From Streptomyces harenosi (GTDB lineage: Bacteria > Actinomycetota > Actinomycetes > Streptomycetales > Streptomycetaceae), in NCBI RefSeq assembly GCF_011008945.1, contig NZ_WYCT01000012.1:1-47001 (forward strand): DNA of 47,001 nucleotides, written 5' to 3'. Positions 8,291 to 16,519 of the stretch are shown here, in pieces. Numbering within the stretch: position 1 is the first letter of the stretch; each line of letters begins with the position of its first letter. The position numbers were made by a program, and so were the translations under genes. A model generated the notes under the pieces. The model saw nothing but the letters and a program-made list of their open reading frames with translations, did not search any database and was not told where the DNA came from.

Positions 8291-8824
8291 GGACGTCTCA
8301 CGGCGACCCCAGGGCGCCGTCCGCGCCCACCCGTGCCGCGCCGCCCGCGCCCGCCCGTGCCGCACCGGCGGCACGGCAGTCCGGGCAGGGGCGGCGTCAC
8401 TCCGTGCCGGACGTGCGCCCCGGTACCGCGAGGGCACCCCGCGCGGTCACCCGCCGTGGCGAGGGTCGCGGCCCGGTCGGTGCCGGGCCCGGAACGATCC
8501 CCGGCACGGAGGATCCGGAGATGGCGCGTACGGCTCCGGCCACGGCGTGAGCCGCGCGATCCGGCCCGTTCCGTAACCCCGTCCGGCCACGTGAGCGAGG
8601 GTTCCTGCGCGCCCCGCCCCGGAGCCCGCCGTCACCAACTTCCGGAATACTCCGTGTCGTTGGTGCGAGTACCCCGGACCTCGGGGCTCATCCGGGGTTT
8701 CGCCGAACGGATCCGCCCGCGCGCTGCCCCCCTCCGGCAGCGCGCCGCGGCCCCGTCGGCCTCAGCCTCCATGCCCTGCGGAGGACTTGACCCACTGTGA
8801 CCTGCGGCGCCCGTCGAAGGGGAG
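8291..8824. other. Gene-free interval with two dyads
   Basis: No convincing gene is seen. The left part is low-complexity GC (Pro/Ala/Arg-like in every frame). At 8633-8665 CACCAAC and GTTGGTG enclose a nested CGGA/TCCG; at 8671-8698 ACCCCGGA and TCCGGGGT form a second dyad five bases away. Together they could be an operator pair or the terminator region of a small RNA. Neither is attached to an obvious gene. Confidence 0.35.
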
Positions 8825-8858
8825 GGTTCGCCCGCGTTCTCACCCTGATGGGCGAACC
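8825..8858 (-). terminator. Terminator of the DHA2 exporter gene
   Basis: Arms GGTTCGCCC (8825-8833) and GGGCGAACC (8850-8858), 16-base loop, 29 bases after the leftward exporter's stop. Confidence 0.6.
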
Positions 8859-8887
8859 GGGCCCGGGCGCCGTCCGCCGACACCCCG

Positions 8888-10507
8888 TCAGATGTGGCCG
8901 AGACCCGCTCCGGCCTCGGCGTTCGCCCCGCGCTTGGTGAGCAGCGCGACCAGGACCGCGACCACGGCGACCCCGGCGGCGACGAGCGACGCCAGGCTCA
9001 TGCCGGAGATGAACGTGTCGTGCGCCACCTCGGTGATCTTCGCGGCGACCGGCTCCGGCGTTCCCTGCGTCACCGGCGCCACACCGACCTGCACGGCCTC
9101 GGACGCCTGCCCCGCCTGCTCCTCGGTCAGCGGCGGAAGACCCGCGCCGGCCCAGTTCCCGGGCAGATCGTTCTCGACCTTGGAGGCCATCACGGCGCCC
9201 AGCACGGCCGTACCGAGGCTGCCGCCGATCTGCATGGCCGCCTGCTGGAGGCCGCCCGCCACGCCCGACAGCTCCATCGGGGCGTTGCCGACGATGACCT
9301 CGGTCGCGCCGACCATGACGGGCGCGAGGCCGAGGCCCAGCAGGGCGAACCACAGCGACATGGCCGCGCCGCCGGTCTCCGTGTCCAGCGTCGACATGCC
9401 GTACATGGCGATCGCGGTGAGCGCCATGCCGCCCGCCAGCGGGACACGGGGCCCGGCCTTGGTGATCAGCGCACCCGCGAGCGGGGAGCCGACGATCATC
9501 ATGCCGGTGAGCGGCAGCAGGTGCAGACCGGCGTCGACCGGGCTCATGCCGTGCACGTTCTGCAGGTAGAAGGTGACGAAGAACAGACCGCCCAGGAAGG
9601 CGATGGCCATCAGGACCATCAGCACGACACCCGCCGACAGCGGCACGGACCGGAACAGCCCGAGCGGGATCAGCGGCTCCTTCACCTTCGTCTCCCAGAG
9701 GGCGAAGAGCGCGAAGCCCACCACGGACGCCAGGACGAAGGTCCACGTCGTGCCGTTGCCCCAGCCCCACTCCGGGGCCTTGATCAGGGCCCAGACCAGG
9801 CAGAACATCGCGGCCGACAGCAGCGCGATGCCGGGGACGTCGAAGGAGCGCGGAGCGTTCTCGGCCCGGTGGTCGAGCAGGATCATGACACCGAGGACGA
9901 CGGCGAGGACACCGACCGGCACGTTGATGAAGAACACCGACTGCCAGTTGACGTGCTCGACCAGCACACCGCCGAGGATGGGGCCGCCCGCGGTGGACGC
10001 GCCGATGACCATGCCCCAGATGCCGATGGCCATGTTCAGCTTGTCGGCCGAGAAGGTGGCCCGCAGCAGGCCGAGCGCGGCCGGCATCAGCAGCGCGCCG
10101 AACAGGCCCTGGAAGACACGGAAGACGATGACCAGCGCGATGCTGTCGGACATCCCGATGGCCCCGGAGGCGGCGGCGAAGCCGACGACGCCTATGAGGA
10201 AGGTCTGCCGGTGGCCGAAGCGGTCACCGAGCTTGCCCGCGGTGATCAGGGAAACCGCGAGGGCGAGGAAGTAGGCGTTGGTGATCCACTGCACCTCGGC
10301 GAAGGTGGCGCCGAGGTCGCTGGCGATGGCCGGGTTGGCGATGGCGACGATGGTGCCGTCGAGGGCCACCATCATCACCCCGACCGCGACGGTGATGAGC
10401 GTGAACCACGGATGGCCGCGCAGCCCCTTGGCAGGCGCCTTGCCCGACGGGGCAGTTGGTGCCTCGTCCCCCGGCCCCGTCGTGTCAATGGTGGTCTGAC
10501 TAGTCAT
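8888..10507 (-). CDS. DHA2-family MFS drug exporter, 14 TM segments
   Basis: A 539-residue proton-driven exporter of the major facilitator superfamily. Fourteen hydrophobic segments, GKLGDRFGHRQ (MFS motif A) after the second segment, and the motif-C-like GASTAGGPILGGVL after the fourth place it in the DHA2 (EmrB/QacA) group, which usually exports drugs or the cell's own metabolites. The true start is ATG at 10507 (MTSQTTIDTTG); the frame is open for another 116 codons upstream, but that stretch is antisense to the regulator. A -35 TTGTCA, 18-base spacer and -10 TAGCCT end exactly seven bases before this ATG, so the mRNA is probably leaderless. It is divergent from a TetR regulator that likely controls it; the substrate cannot be read from sequence. 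Confidence 0.93.
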   Translation of the reverse strand: MTSQTTIDTTGPGDEAPTAPSGKAPAKGLRGHPWFTLITVAVGVMMVALDGTIVAIANPAIASDLGATFAEVQWITNAYFLALAVSLITAGKLGDRFGHRQTFLIGVVGFAAASGAIGMSDSIALVIVFRVFQGLFGALLMPAALGLLRATFSADKLNMAIGIWGMVIGASTAGGPILGGVLVEHVNWQSVFFINVPVGVLAVVLGVMILLDHRAENAPRSFDVPGIALLSAAMFCLVWALIKAPEWGWGNGTTWTFVLASVVGFALFALWETKVKEPLIPLGLFRSVPLSAGVVLMVLMAIAFLGGLFFVTFYLQNVHGMSPVDAGLHLLPLTGMMIVGSPLAGALITKAGPRVPLAGGMALTAIAMYGMSTLDTETGGAAMSLWFALLGLGLAPVMVGATEVIVGNAPMELSGVAGGLQQAAMQIGGSLGTAVLGAVMASKVENDLPGNWAGAGLPPLTEEQAGQASEAVQVGVAPVTQGTPEPVAAKITEVAHDTFISGMSLASLVAAGVAVVAVLVALLTKRGANAEAGAGLGHI

Positions 10508-10514
10508 ACGTTCG

Positions 10515-10571
10515 AGGCTAGTGACAGCCACTGACAGTTGACAAACCAATTCACAAGTCGGTAACTGACAG
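10515..10571 (-). promoter_or_regulatory. Exporter promoter carrying TGACAG repeats
   Basis: On the minus strand, -35 TTGTCA (10544-10539) and -10 TAGCCT (10520-10515) are 18 bases apart. The spacer contains GTGACAG (10521) and ACTGACAG (10530); a third ACTGACAG lies at 10564. These half-sites sit where a repressor would block polymerase. Confidence 0.65.
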
Positions 10572-10583
10572 GACACTCCCCTA

Positions 10584-10607
10584 TAGCCTGAACTGGGAGA
10601 ACAGTTC
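10584..10607 (+). promoter_or_regulatory. tetR -10 box followed by an 18-bp palindrome
   Basis: TAGCCT at 10584-10589 can act as the -10 of the rightward regulator. It is followed at once by the palindrome GAACTGGGAGAACAGTTC (10590-10607, 6-bp arms), which covers the expected start site. This suggests autorepression. Confidence 0.5.
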
Positions 10608-10628
10608 GTCCGAGAGGCCCGAGGTCCG

Positions 10629-11357
10629 TTGAAGGCAGCAGAAGCGGCGGAGCCGGCGGGCGCCGTGCGGCCCGCCGGCGCAGTGAACCCCGCGGGCGCC
10701 ACGCACCCGGCGCCCCGGCCCGGCCTGCGCGAGCGCAAGAAGCGGCGCACCCGGGACGCGCTGCTGCGGGCCGCCCTGGAGCTGTTCACCGCGCGGGGGT
10801 ACGAGCGGACGACCGTCGACGACATCGCCGAGGCCGTCGACGTCTCGCAGCGCACCTTCTTCCGCTACTTCGCCAGCAAGGAGGAGGCCGCGTTCTTCGT
10901 GGCGCGGCTCGCGGAGGCGCGCTTCGTCGACGCGGTGCGCGCCCGGCCCCCGGGCGAGCCTCCCCTGGAGGCGCTGCGGCAGTCCCTCGCCGAGAGCTGG
11001 GGCTCGATCGGGGAGGCCATCGAGCAGCTCGTGCCGCTGGAGCTGCACATGCGCTTCTACCAGGTGATCGAGACGACGCCCGCCCTGCTCGCCGCCCATC
11101 TGCGGCGCGCGACGGAGCTGGAGGAGGAGATCGCCCGCGTCATCGCCGAACGGGAGGGCCTGGACGTGGACGCCGACCCGCGCCCGCGCGTGGTGGTGGC
11201 CGTCTTCGGCGCGGTGATGCGGGTCACCGAACGGATCTGGTCGGCCCGGGGCGAGGCCACCCTCGGGGCACTGCGCGATCTGACCGCGGCCTACCTCGAC
11301 CAGGTGGAACCCGCGCTGACCGGCGACTGGCGCGGGGACCGACCCCCTTTGGCGTGA
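10629..11357 (+). CDS. TetR family transcriptional regulator
   Basis: About 242 residues. The helix-turn-helix lies at about 36-85: RERKKRRTRDALLRAALELF, then TTVDDIAEAVDVSQRTFFRYFASKEE, a textbook TetR DNA-binding domain. The C-terminal ligand and dimer domain is helical and unassigned. The start is uncertain: a TTG at 10629 has GAGG just upstream, but GTG codons at residues 13 and 19 of this frame would remove an Ala/Pro-rich tail and may be the real start. It is divergent from the DHA2 exporter and likely represses it, with a drug-like ligand as inducer (inference from arrangement). Confidence 0.9.
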   Translation: MKAAEAAEPAGAVRPAGAVNPAGATHPAPRPGLRERKKRRTRDALLRAALELFTARGYERTTVDDIAEAVDVSQRTFFRYFASKEEAAFFVARLAEARFVDAVRARPPGEPPLEALRQSLAESWGSIGEAIEQLVPLELHMRFYQVIETTPALLAAHLRRATELEEEIARVIAEREGLDVDADPRPRVVVAVFGAVMRVTERIWSARGEATLGALRDLTAAYLDQVEPALTGDWRGDRPPLA

Positions 11358-11422
11358 TCGAAACGTGATACCGGTCACTTGGCTCACGCGAGACCGTCCC
11401 GTTCTCCTAGTGTGTCCTCCCA

Positions 11423-12661
11423 GTGACTTCCTTCGACACCTCCCCGCACCTGTTCGACACCTCCCCCGGGCTGAGCGTGTGGCGCGCGCTGCTCGCCCTG
11501 GCGGTGGTCTTCGTGATGCTGGCGACCACCGGCTGGACCGCCCTGCGCACCCAGCGGGCGGCCACGCCGCTGGCCGCCTCGGTCGGCGCCTGGGAGCACG
11601 GCCGGATCGACGGCCGCCGGCTGCCGGACGCGCAGGCGGCCCCGGCCCGGCTGGCGCGGTTCTTCGCCTCGCTCACCGAGGGCCAGCGGGCCCACCTCGC
11701 CCGCCGCTATCCGCTCGCGGTCGGCAACATGAACGGCGCCCCCGTCGAGCTGCGCTACCGCGCCAACCGCGTGGCGCTCGGCCAGGCCCGCCGGACCGAA
11801 CGGGAGCGGATGCGCGACAGCCGGCTCAGCCCGGCCGGGCAGCAGGAGGCGGCGCGCCGCATGCACCGTCTGGAGTCGCTGCTGAAGCCGGGCCGGCACA
11901 TCCTCGCCTTCGACCCGGAGGGCTCCGGCCGCGTCGCGGAGGTCTTCGGCGACCTGGACCGCGCCGACCGCGTGTCCGTGGTCGTCCCCGGTGTCGACAC
12001 CGACCTGCTCACCTTCCAGCGCTCCGAGCGCCGGTACGCGGCGCCCGCCGGCATGGCCGAGGCGCTGCACGCCGCCGAGCGCCGGGCGAGCCCGTCGACC
12101 CGTACGGCCGTGATCGCCTGGGCCGACTACACGGCGCCCAGCGGGCTGGGCGTGGACGCGGCCACGGCGATGCGCGCCGACGCCGGGGCCGTCCGGCTGA
12201 ACGCGCTGGTGCGCGCCCTGCCGGGGGCGGCGCCCGTCTCGCTGTTCTGCCACAGCTACGGCTCGGTGGTGTGCGGCCGGGCCGCTCGCGCGCTGCCCGC
12301 CCGGGTCACCGACATCACGGTGGCCGGCAGCCCCGGCATGCGCGCCGCGAAGGCGTCCCAGTTGCGCACCTCGGCCCGGGTGTGGGCGATGCGGGACGCC
12401 GACGACTGGATCCAGGACGTGCCGTATCTGGAGGTCGGCGGGCTCGGCCACGGCGCCGACCCGGTGTCGGCGGCCTTCGGGGCGCGGGTGCTGTCGGCGC
12501 GCGGCGCCGAGGGGCACAGCGGTTACTTCGTCCCCGGGACGGAGAGCCTGGCCAACTTCGCCGAGATCGGCGTCGGCTCATACCGTTCGGTGGCCTGCGC
12601 CCATGAATCCGGCACATGCCATGCCGGTTTGTCCGCCGCGACGTCGGCCGGACGCGCGTAG
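11423..12661 (+). CDS. DUF1023-like alpha/beta hydrolase, membrane-anchored
   Basis: A 412-residue protein with one N-terminal membrane segment at about 20-38 and no cleavage motif, so probably a type II anchored exported enzyme. The C-terminal half has the alpha/beta-hydrolase nucleophile elbow FCHSYGSVVCG with Ser278, preceded by VSVVVPGVDTD and a WADYTAPSGLG stretch. This matches the actinobacterial DUF1023 hydrolases, whose substrates are unknown. The start is GTG; a TAGTGT -10-like box lies ten bases upstream. It follows the TetR gene by 65 bases but has its own promoter-like sequence. The C-terminal tail after PGTESLANFAEI has two cysteines that could form a disulfide. Confidence 0.83.
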   Translation: MTSFDTSPHLFDTSPGLSVWRALLALAVVFVMLATTGWTALRTQRAATPLAASVGAWEHGRIDGRRLPDAQAAPARLARFFASLTEGQRAHLARRYPLAVGNMNGAPVELRYRANRVALGQARRTERERMRDSRLSPAGQQEAARRMHRLESLLKPGRHILAFDPEGSGRVAEVFGDLDRADRVSVVVPGVDTDLLTFQRSERRYAAPAGMAEALHAAERRASPSTRTAVIAWADYTAPSGLGVDAATAMRADAGAVRLNALVRALPGAAPVSLFCHSYGSVVCGRAARALPARVTDITVAGSPGMRAAKASQLRTSARVWAMRDADDWIQDVPYLEVGGLGHGADPVSAAFGARVLSARGAEGHSGYFVPGTESLANFAEIGVGSYRSVACAHESGTCHAGLSAATSAGRA

Positions 12662-12727
12662 CTGTGGAGAAACTGCGGTGTGCGCGGGGAGGGGACGAAG
12701 AAGCCCGTGCCGCATACGATGAGCCGC

Positions 12728-13579
12728 ATGGGTGACGTACTGGCCGGATTTCATGCCACCTGGGAGTTCGAGTCCGACTCCGTGCTCATCCGTTACGAAC
12801 GGGGGATACGGACACCGAAGCTGCTGCAGGTACTGGGGGAACGCCGGGTCCCCCTGCGGGCGCTCGCGGACGTCACGCTGACGCCCGGCAGGCGCGGCAC
12901 CGTGGTGCTGCGCGCCGAGCCGCGGCCCGGCGCCGACCCGCTGATGGAGGCGGCGGCGGGCCAGCTCAAGGAGGCGTGCGACCCCTACCGGCTGGTGCTG
13001 CCGGCCGAGCGGGAGACGCTCGCCGAGTACTACGCCGACGAGCTGCGGGCGCGGCTCACCGAGGAGGGTCCGGCCGAGCGTCACCTGGTGGCCGCCCCCG
13101 AACCGCCGCGGCAGTTCAAGGCGTACGACGGGAAGGCGTCCTTCGACGGCACCTCGGTGTTCTTCCGGTGGTTCTGGACGGGCGCCTCGTCGGCGAAGTG
13201 GAAGGCCGGGGACCAGACGTTCGCGGTCACCGAGCTGACCGGGGTGGAGTGGCGGTCCCCGGAGGTCTTCGAGGGGCATCTGCGGCTGCTGCGGCGCGAC
13301 GGGGCCGCCGCCCCGCAGCAGGCCGACCAGGACCCGGCGGCCGTGGTGTTCGGGCTCGGCTACGGGCCGGTGCACGAGTCGCTGCCGTTCGCCGCCGCCG
13401 TGCTGGCGGCGGTCCGGGAGCGCGGCCCGGTGGCCGCGGTCCCGGTGGCGGCGGTCTCCCGCCGTGACCCCGCCGACATCGCCGAGCGCATCCGTCACCT
13501 CGGTGAGCTGCACCAGGCGGGGCTGGTGACGGACGAGGAGTTCTCCGCCAAGAAGGCCGAGCTGCTGGCCGAACTGTGA
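12728..13579 (+). CDS. DUF4429 and SHOCT domain protein
   Basis: A 283-residue cytosolic protein. It has two related beta-rich DUF4429 repeats (about 5-110 and 125-230, each with a W-x-F or VFFRWFW core) and a short C-terminal SHOCT helix pair, RIRHLGELHQAGLVTDEEFSAKKAELL, a motif found at the ends of many bacterial proteins and linked to oligomerisation. Function is unknown. I start at ATG 12728 (MGDVLAGFHATW); the frame opens 16 codons earlier, but family members begin at this point. Confidence 0.85.
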   Translation: MGDVLAGFHATWEFESDSVLIRYERGIRTPKLLQVLGERRVPLRALADVTLTPGRRGTVVLRAEPRPGADPLMEAAAGQLKEACDPYRLVLPAERETLAEYYADELRARLTEEGPAERHLVAAPEPPRQFKAYDGKASFDGTSVFFRWFWTGASSAKWKAGDQTFAVTELTGVEWRSPEVFEGHLRLLRRDGAAAPQQADQDPAAVVFGLGYGPVHESLPFAAAVLAAVRERGPVAAVPVAAVSRRDPADIAERIRHLGELHQAGLVTDEEFSAKKAELLAEL

Positions 13580-13627
13580 CCGCCCGGCCCCGCCCGCGCC
13601 CCCGCCCGGCGCGCCGGAGGGGTCAGT

Positions 13628-14644
13628 TCACTCCCGCCCCGCCGAGGTGAAGGTCATGTCCGCGTACCGGTCCCCGGCCACCTGGCCGGCGATCGGCTCC
13701 AGCAGCGCGAGCTGATCCTCCGTCAGGACGATGCGGGTGGCCGCCGTGTTCTCCGTCACCCGTTCCGGCCTGCGGGTGCCCGGGATCGGCACCACCGGCA
13801 GGCCGTGCACCGCCGCCCGCTGCTGCGCCCAGGCCAGCGCTGTCTGCCCGAGGGTGGCGCCGTGGGCCTCGGCCACGGTGCGCACCGGCTCCAGCAGCGC
13901 CGCGTTGGCGGCGGCGTTGCCCCCGGTGAAGCGGGGCTGCTGGCGCCGGAAGTCGCCGTCCGTCAGCTCCTTGTCGGCGTGGACGAAGGACCCGGTCAAA
14001 AAGCCCCGGCCGAGCGGGGAGTACGGCACGAGGGCCACGCCCAGCTCGCGGGCGGCCGGCACCACCTTCGCCTCGATGTCCCGGCTGAACAGCGACCACT
14101 CCGACTGCACCGCGGCGATCGGGTGCACGGCGTGCGCGGCCCGCAGCTCGTCGGCGGTGACCTCGCTGAGCCCCAGGTGCTTGACCTTGCCCTCGCGCAC
14201 CAGCTCCGCCATGGTGCCGACGCTCTCCTCGATCGGGACGTTCACGTCCCGCCGGTGCATGTAGTAGAGGTCGATCACCTCGACGCCGAGGCGCCGGAGG
14301 CTGGCCTCGACGGCCTGGCGGATGTACGGCGGGTCGTTGCGGATGATCCGCCGGGTCGGGTCGTCCGGCGGGATCGACAGGGCGAACTTGGTGGCGATGA
14401 CGACCTCGTCGCGGTGCGCCCGGAAGAACGGCGCCAGGAACCGCTCGTTCTCCCCCGCCCCGTAGGCGTCCGCCGTGTCGTACAGGGTGACGCCGAGTTC
14501 GAGCGCCCGCTCCAGGGTCGCCCGGGAGGCGCCGGCGTCCGCCGGACCGTAGGCGAAGCTCATGCCCATGCAGCCCAGGCCCTGGACGCCCACCTCGGGA
14601 CCGTCCGTGCCCAGCTCCACCTTGCTGATCGTGCCGTCCGTCAT
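13628..14644 (-). CDS. Aldo/keto reductase
   Basis: A 338-residue NADPH-dependent reductase with the (beta/alpha)8 fold. The catalytic tetrad is visible: D56 in YDTADAYG, Y61, K86 in ATKF and H130 in YYMHR. The cofactor-binding end is PIPGTRRPERVTENTAA. It closely resembles the AKR13-type reductases common in actinobacteria, which act on small aldehydes. It is the second gene of a two-gene operon: its ATG overlaps the stop of the MerR gene upstream (ATGA), so the two are translationally coupled, and expression is controlled by the MerR promoter at 15113-15143. Confidence 0.94.
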   Translation of the reverse strand: MTDGTISKVELGTDGPEVGVQGLGCMGMSFAYGPADAGASRATLERALELGVTLYDTADAYGAGENERFLAPFFRAHRDEVVIATKFALSIPPDDPTRRIIRNDPPYIRQAVEASLRRLGVEVIDLYYMHRRDVNVPIEESVGTMAELVREGKVKHLGLSEVTADELRAAHAVHPIAAVQSEWSLFSRDIEAKVVPAARELGVALVPYSPLGRGFLTGSFVHADKELTDGDFRRQQPRFTGGNAAANAALLEPVRTVAEAHGATLGQTALAWAQQRAAVHGLPVVPIPGTRRPERVTENTAATRIVLTEDQLALLEPIAGQVAGDRYADMTFTSAGRE

Positions 14645-15105
14645 CGGGACCTCTCCGACGCCAGGGCCCGCCCGGCGTCCGCATAGAAACTGATCTTCCG
14701 GTCGAGCACGGCGAGCGTGCCCTGGAGTTCGGTGATCCTGGCCAGGACGTCCTCCCTGGTCGCCTTCAGCAGCGCGAAGCGCTCGGCGTAGGTGTGGTCG
14801 CCCTCGCGCACCAGTTCCGCGTACCGCACCATGTCCGCGACCGGCATCCCGGTCAGCCGGAGCTTGCCGACGAGGTCGAGCCAGTCCAGGTCGCGGTTGC
14901 GGTAGCGGCGCTGGCCGGTGTGCGACCGGTCGATGTGCGGCATCAGGCCGATCCGCTCGTACCAGCGCAGGGTGTGCGCCGTCAGGCCGGTGAGGGCGGC
15001 GACCTCACTGATCGTGTACCTGTCCTGCCCGTCCGGGCGCCGGTTCCCCTGGGGCGGCCCGGCGCAGCCGCCGGCCCGGGTGGTCGTGGTCTCCGTCACC
15101 GTCAT
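14641..15105 (-). CDS. MerR family transcriptional regulator
   Basis: A 154-residue regulator. The winged helix-turn-helix is YTISEVAALTGLTAHTLRWYERIGL at about 30-54, followed by RRYRNRDLDWL and a coiled-coil dimer helix ending near residue 148. There is no metal-binding cysteine cluster in the C-terminus, so it probably senses an organic or redox signal. The start is ATG 15105: its A lies seven bases after the -10 box, so the mRNA is probably leaderless. The GTG codons just upstream overlap the -10 box and cannot be used. It is co-transcribed with the aldo/keto reductase it presumably activates. Confidence 0.92.
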   Translation of the reverse strand: MTVTETTTTRAGGCAGPPQGNRRPDGQDRYTISEVAALTGLTAHTLRWYERIGLMPHIDRSHTGQRRYRNRDLDWLDLVGKLRLTGMPVADMVRYAELVREGDHTYAERFALLKATREDVLARITELQGTLAVLDRKISFYADAGRALASERSR

Positions 15106-15112
15106 GGCCACC

Positions 15113-15143
15113 ACGCTAGGACCTTGGAGTGCGCTCCAAGCAA
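15113..15143 (-). promoter_or_regulatory. MerR-type promoter with 19-bp spacer and dyad
   Basis: On the minus strand, -35 TTGCTT (15143-15138) and -10 TAGCGT (15118-15113) are 19 bases apart, the over-long spacer typical of MerR-activated promoters. The dyad CTTGGAG/CTCCAAG (15123-15129 and 15134-15140) sits between them. Confidence 0.85.
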
Positions 15144-15201
15144 GGACGGGCGGCGGAAAATGGGCGGACGCGCGGCGCGGCGCTGGCTAGCGTGCGGGTC
15201 C

Positions 15202-15672
15202 ATGAGTCTTGTACGCCGCGCCGTGCCCGGGGACGCCGGGGAAGTACTGCGCCTGCGCCAGGTGATGCTGGATTCCCTGGCGGCCGCGCCCGGGTCCGCC
15301 CAGTGGCAGGCGGACTCCCTGCCGGTCCTGCGGGGGAGGCTGGCCGACCCGGACGGGGACTTCGCCGCGTTCGTCGTGGACCATCCGCGGCGGCCCGGTG
15401 CGCTGGCGGCGCTCGTGGCCGGGACGCTGGAGTACCGGATCGGCCGGGCGGGCAACCCGCGGGGGCTGGTCGGGCACGTCTTCAGCGTCGCGACCGATCC
15501 GCAGGAGCGGCGGCGCGGCCACGCCCGGGCCTGCATGACGGAGCTCCTGGAGTGGTTCCGCGAGCGGGGCGCCGGGCACGTGATGCTGAACGCCTCCCCC
15601 GACGCCGAGCCGCTGTACCGGTCGCTGGGCTTCACCCGGGACCCGGACCCCTCGATGCGGCTGCACCTGTGA
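15202..15672 (+). CDS. GNAT family N-acetyltransferase
   Basis: A 156-residue acetyl-CoA-dependent acyltransferase. The start MSLVRRAVPGDAGEVLRLR and the acetyl-CoA loop VATDPQERRRGHARACMTELL (Q/R-x-x-G-x-A type, about 98-118) are clear, as is the C-terminal NASPDAEPLYRSLGF. The substrate is unknown. It is divergent from the MerR operon with a 96-base gap. TAGCGT at 15188-15193 lies eight bases before the ATG, so this mRNA too may be leaderless. The stop codon lies inside a 10-bp-arm hairpin shared with the next gene's start region. Confidence 0.9.
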   Translation: MSLVRRAVPGDAGEVLRLRQVMLDSLAAAPGSAQWQADSLPVLRGRLADPDGDFAAFVVDHPRRPGALAALVAGTLEYRIGRAGNPRGLVGHVFSVATDPQERRRGHARACMTELLEWFRERGAGHVMLNASPDAEPLYRSLGFTRDPDPSMRLHL

Positions 15673-15690
15673 GCCGCTTAGGCTCACAGG
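15666..15690 (+). promoter_or_regulatory. Hairpin containing a TAGGCT -10 box
   Basis: Perfect arms CCTGTGAGCC (15666-15675) and GGCTCACAGG (15681-15690) with loop GCTTA. The -10 box TAGGCT (15679-15684) lies inside it, seven bases before the ATG of the serine hydrolase. It may be an operator, the GNAT terminator, or both. Confidence 0.55.
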
Positions 15691-15691
15691 C

Positions 15692-16519
15692 ATGTCCTTG
15701 AAGAGCCTCGCGTTGATCGAGAACTGGCCGGTTCCCGCCGCCGCGGCCGGTGTCGTACGGGCCGACGGCACGGTCCTGGGGGTGCACGGCCCGGCCGGAC
15801 GGCGGTTCCCGCTCGCCTCGGTCACCAAGCCGCTCGCCGCCTACGCCGCCCTGGTCGCCTACGAGGAGGGCGCGATCGAGCTGGACGAGCCCGCCGGGCC
15901 GCCCGGCGCGACCGTCCGGCACCTGCTCGCCCACACCTCCGGTCTCGCCTTCGACGAGCACAAGGTCACCGCCCCGCCCGGGGAGCGGCGGCTGTACTCC
16001 AACGCCGGTTTCGAGCAGCTCGGCGACCACATCGCGAAGGCGACGGAGATCCCGTTCGCCGAGTACCTGCGGCAGGCGGTGCTGGAGCCGCTGGGCATGA
16101 CCTCCACCACCCTGGAGGGCTCCCCCGCCAAGGACGGGGTCTCCACGGTGGAGGACCTGCTGCGGTTCGCGGCCGAGGTGCAGGCCCCGCGCCTGCTGGA
16201 CCCGCGCACGGTCGCCGACGCCATGACGGTGCAGTACCCGGGCACCAAGGGCGTGCTGCCCGGCTACGGCCACCAGAACCCCAACGACTGGGGCCTGGGC
16301 TTCGAGATCCGCGACGGCAAGTCCCCGCACTGGACCGGTGCCTCGTCCTCCCCCCGCACGTTCGGGCATTTCGGGCAGTCCGGTACGTTCCTGTGGATCG
16401 ACCCCGGCGCCGGGGCGGCCTGCGCGGCCCTCACCGACCGGGCCTTCGGCCCCTGGGCGACCGAGGCGTGGCCGGTCTTCACCGACGCGGTCCTCGCCGA
16501 ACTCCGGGGCGCCTCCTAG
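15692..16519 (+). CDS. Serine hydrolase, beta-lactamase class C/PBP-like
   Basis: A 275-residue protein of the penicillin-binding fold. The three active-site motifs are present: SVTK with Ser43 and Lys46, YSN at 102-104, and HFG at 226-228 in place of KTG. There is no signal peptide, so it is cytosolic and more likely an esterase or peptidase than a beta-lactamase. It is short compared with class C enzymes (about 360 residues). The likely promoter is the TAGGCT box seven bases upstream, which predicts a leaderless mRNA. It converges on the pirin gene, the two stop codons sharing one palindromic CTAG. Confidence 0.9.
   Translation: MSLKSLALIENWPVPAAAAGVVRADGTVLGVHGPAGRRFPLASVTKPLAAYAALVAYEEGAIELDEPAGPPGATVRHLLAHTSGLAFDEHKVTAPPGERRLYSNAGFEQLGDHIAKATEIPFAEYLRQAVLEPLGMTSTTLEGSPAKDGVSTVEDLLRFAAEVQAPRLLDPRTVADAMTVQYPGTKGVLPGYGHQNPNDWGLGFEIRDGKSPHWTGASSSPRTFGHFGQSGTFLWIDPGAGAACAALTDRAFGPWATEAWPVFTDAVLAELRGAS

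Noticed and set aside
7870..8550. A 226-codon open frame over the tandem array
   Set aside because: The 38-bp period changes frame at every unit, the product is low-complexity, and it starts inside the aceE terminator.
10508..10855. 116-codon N-terminal extension of the exporter
   Set aside because: It is antisense to the tetR gene and crosses the mapped-looking promoter; the family N-terminus starts at 10507.
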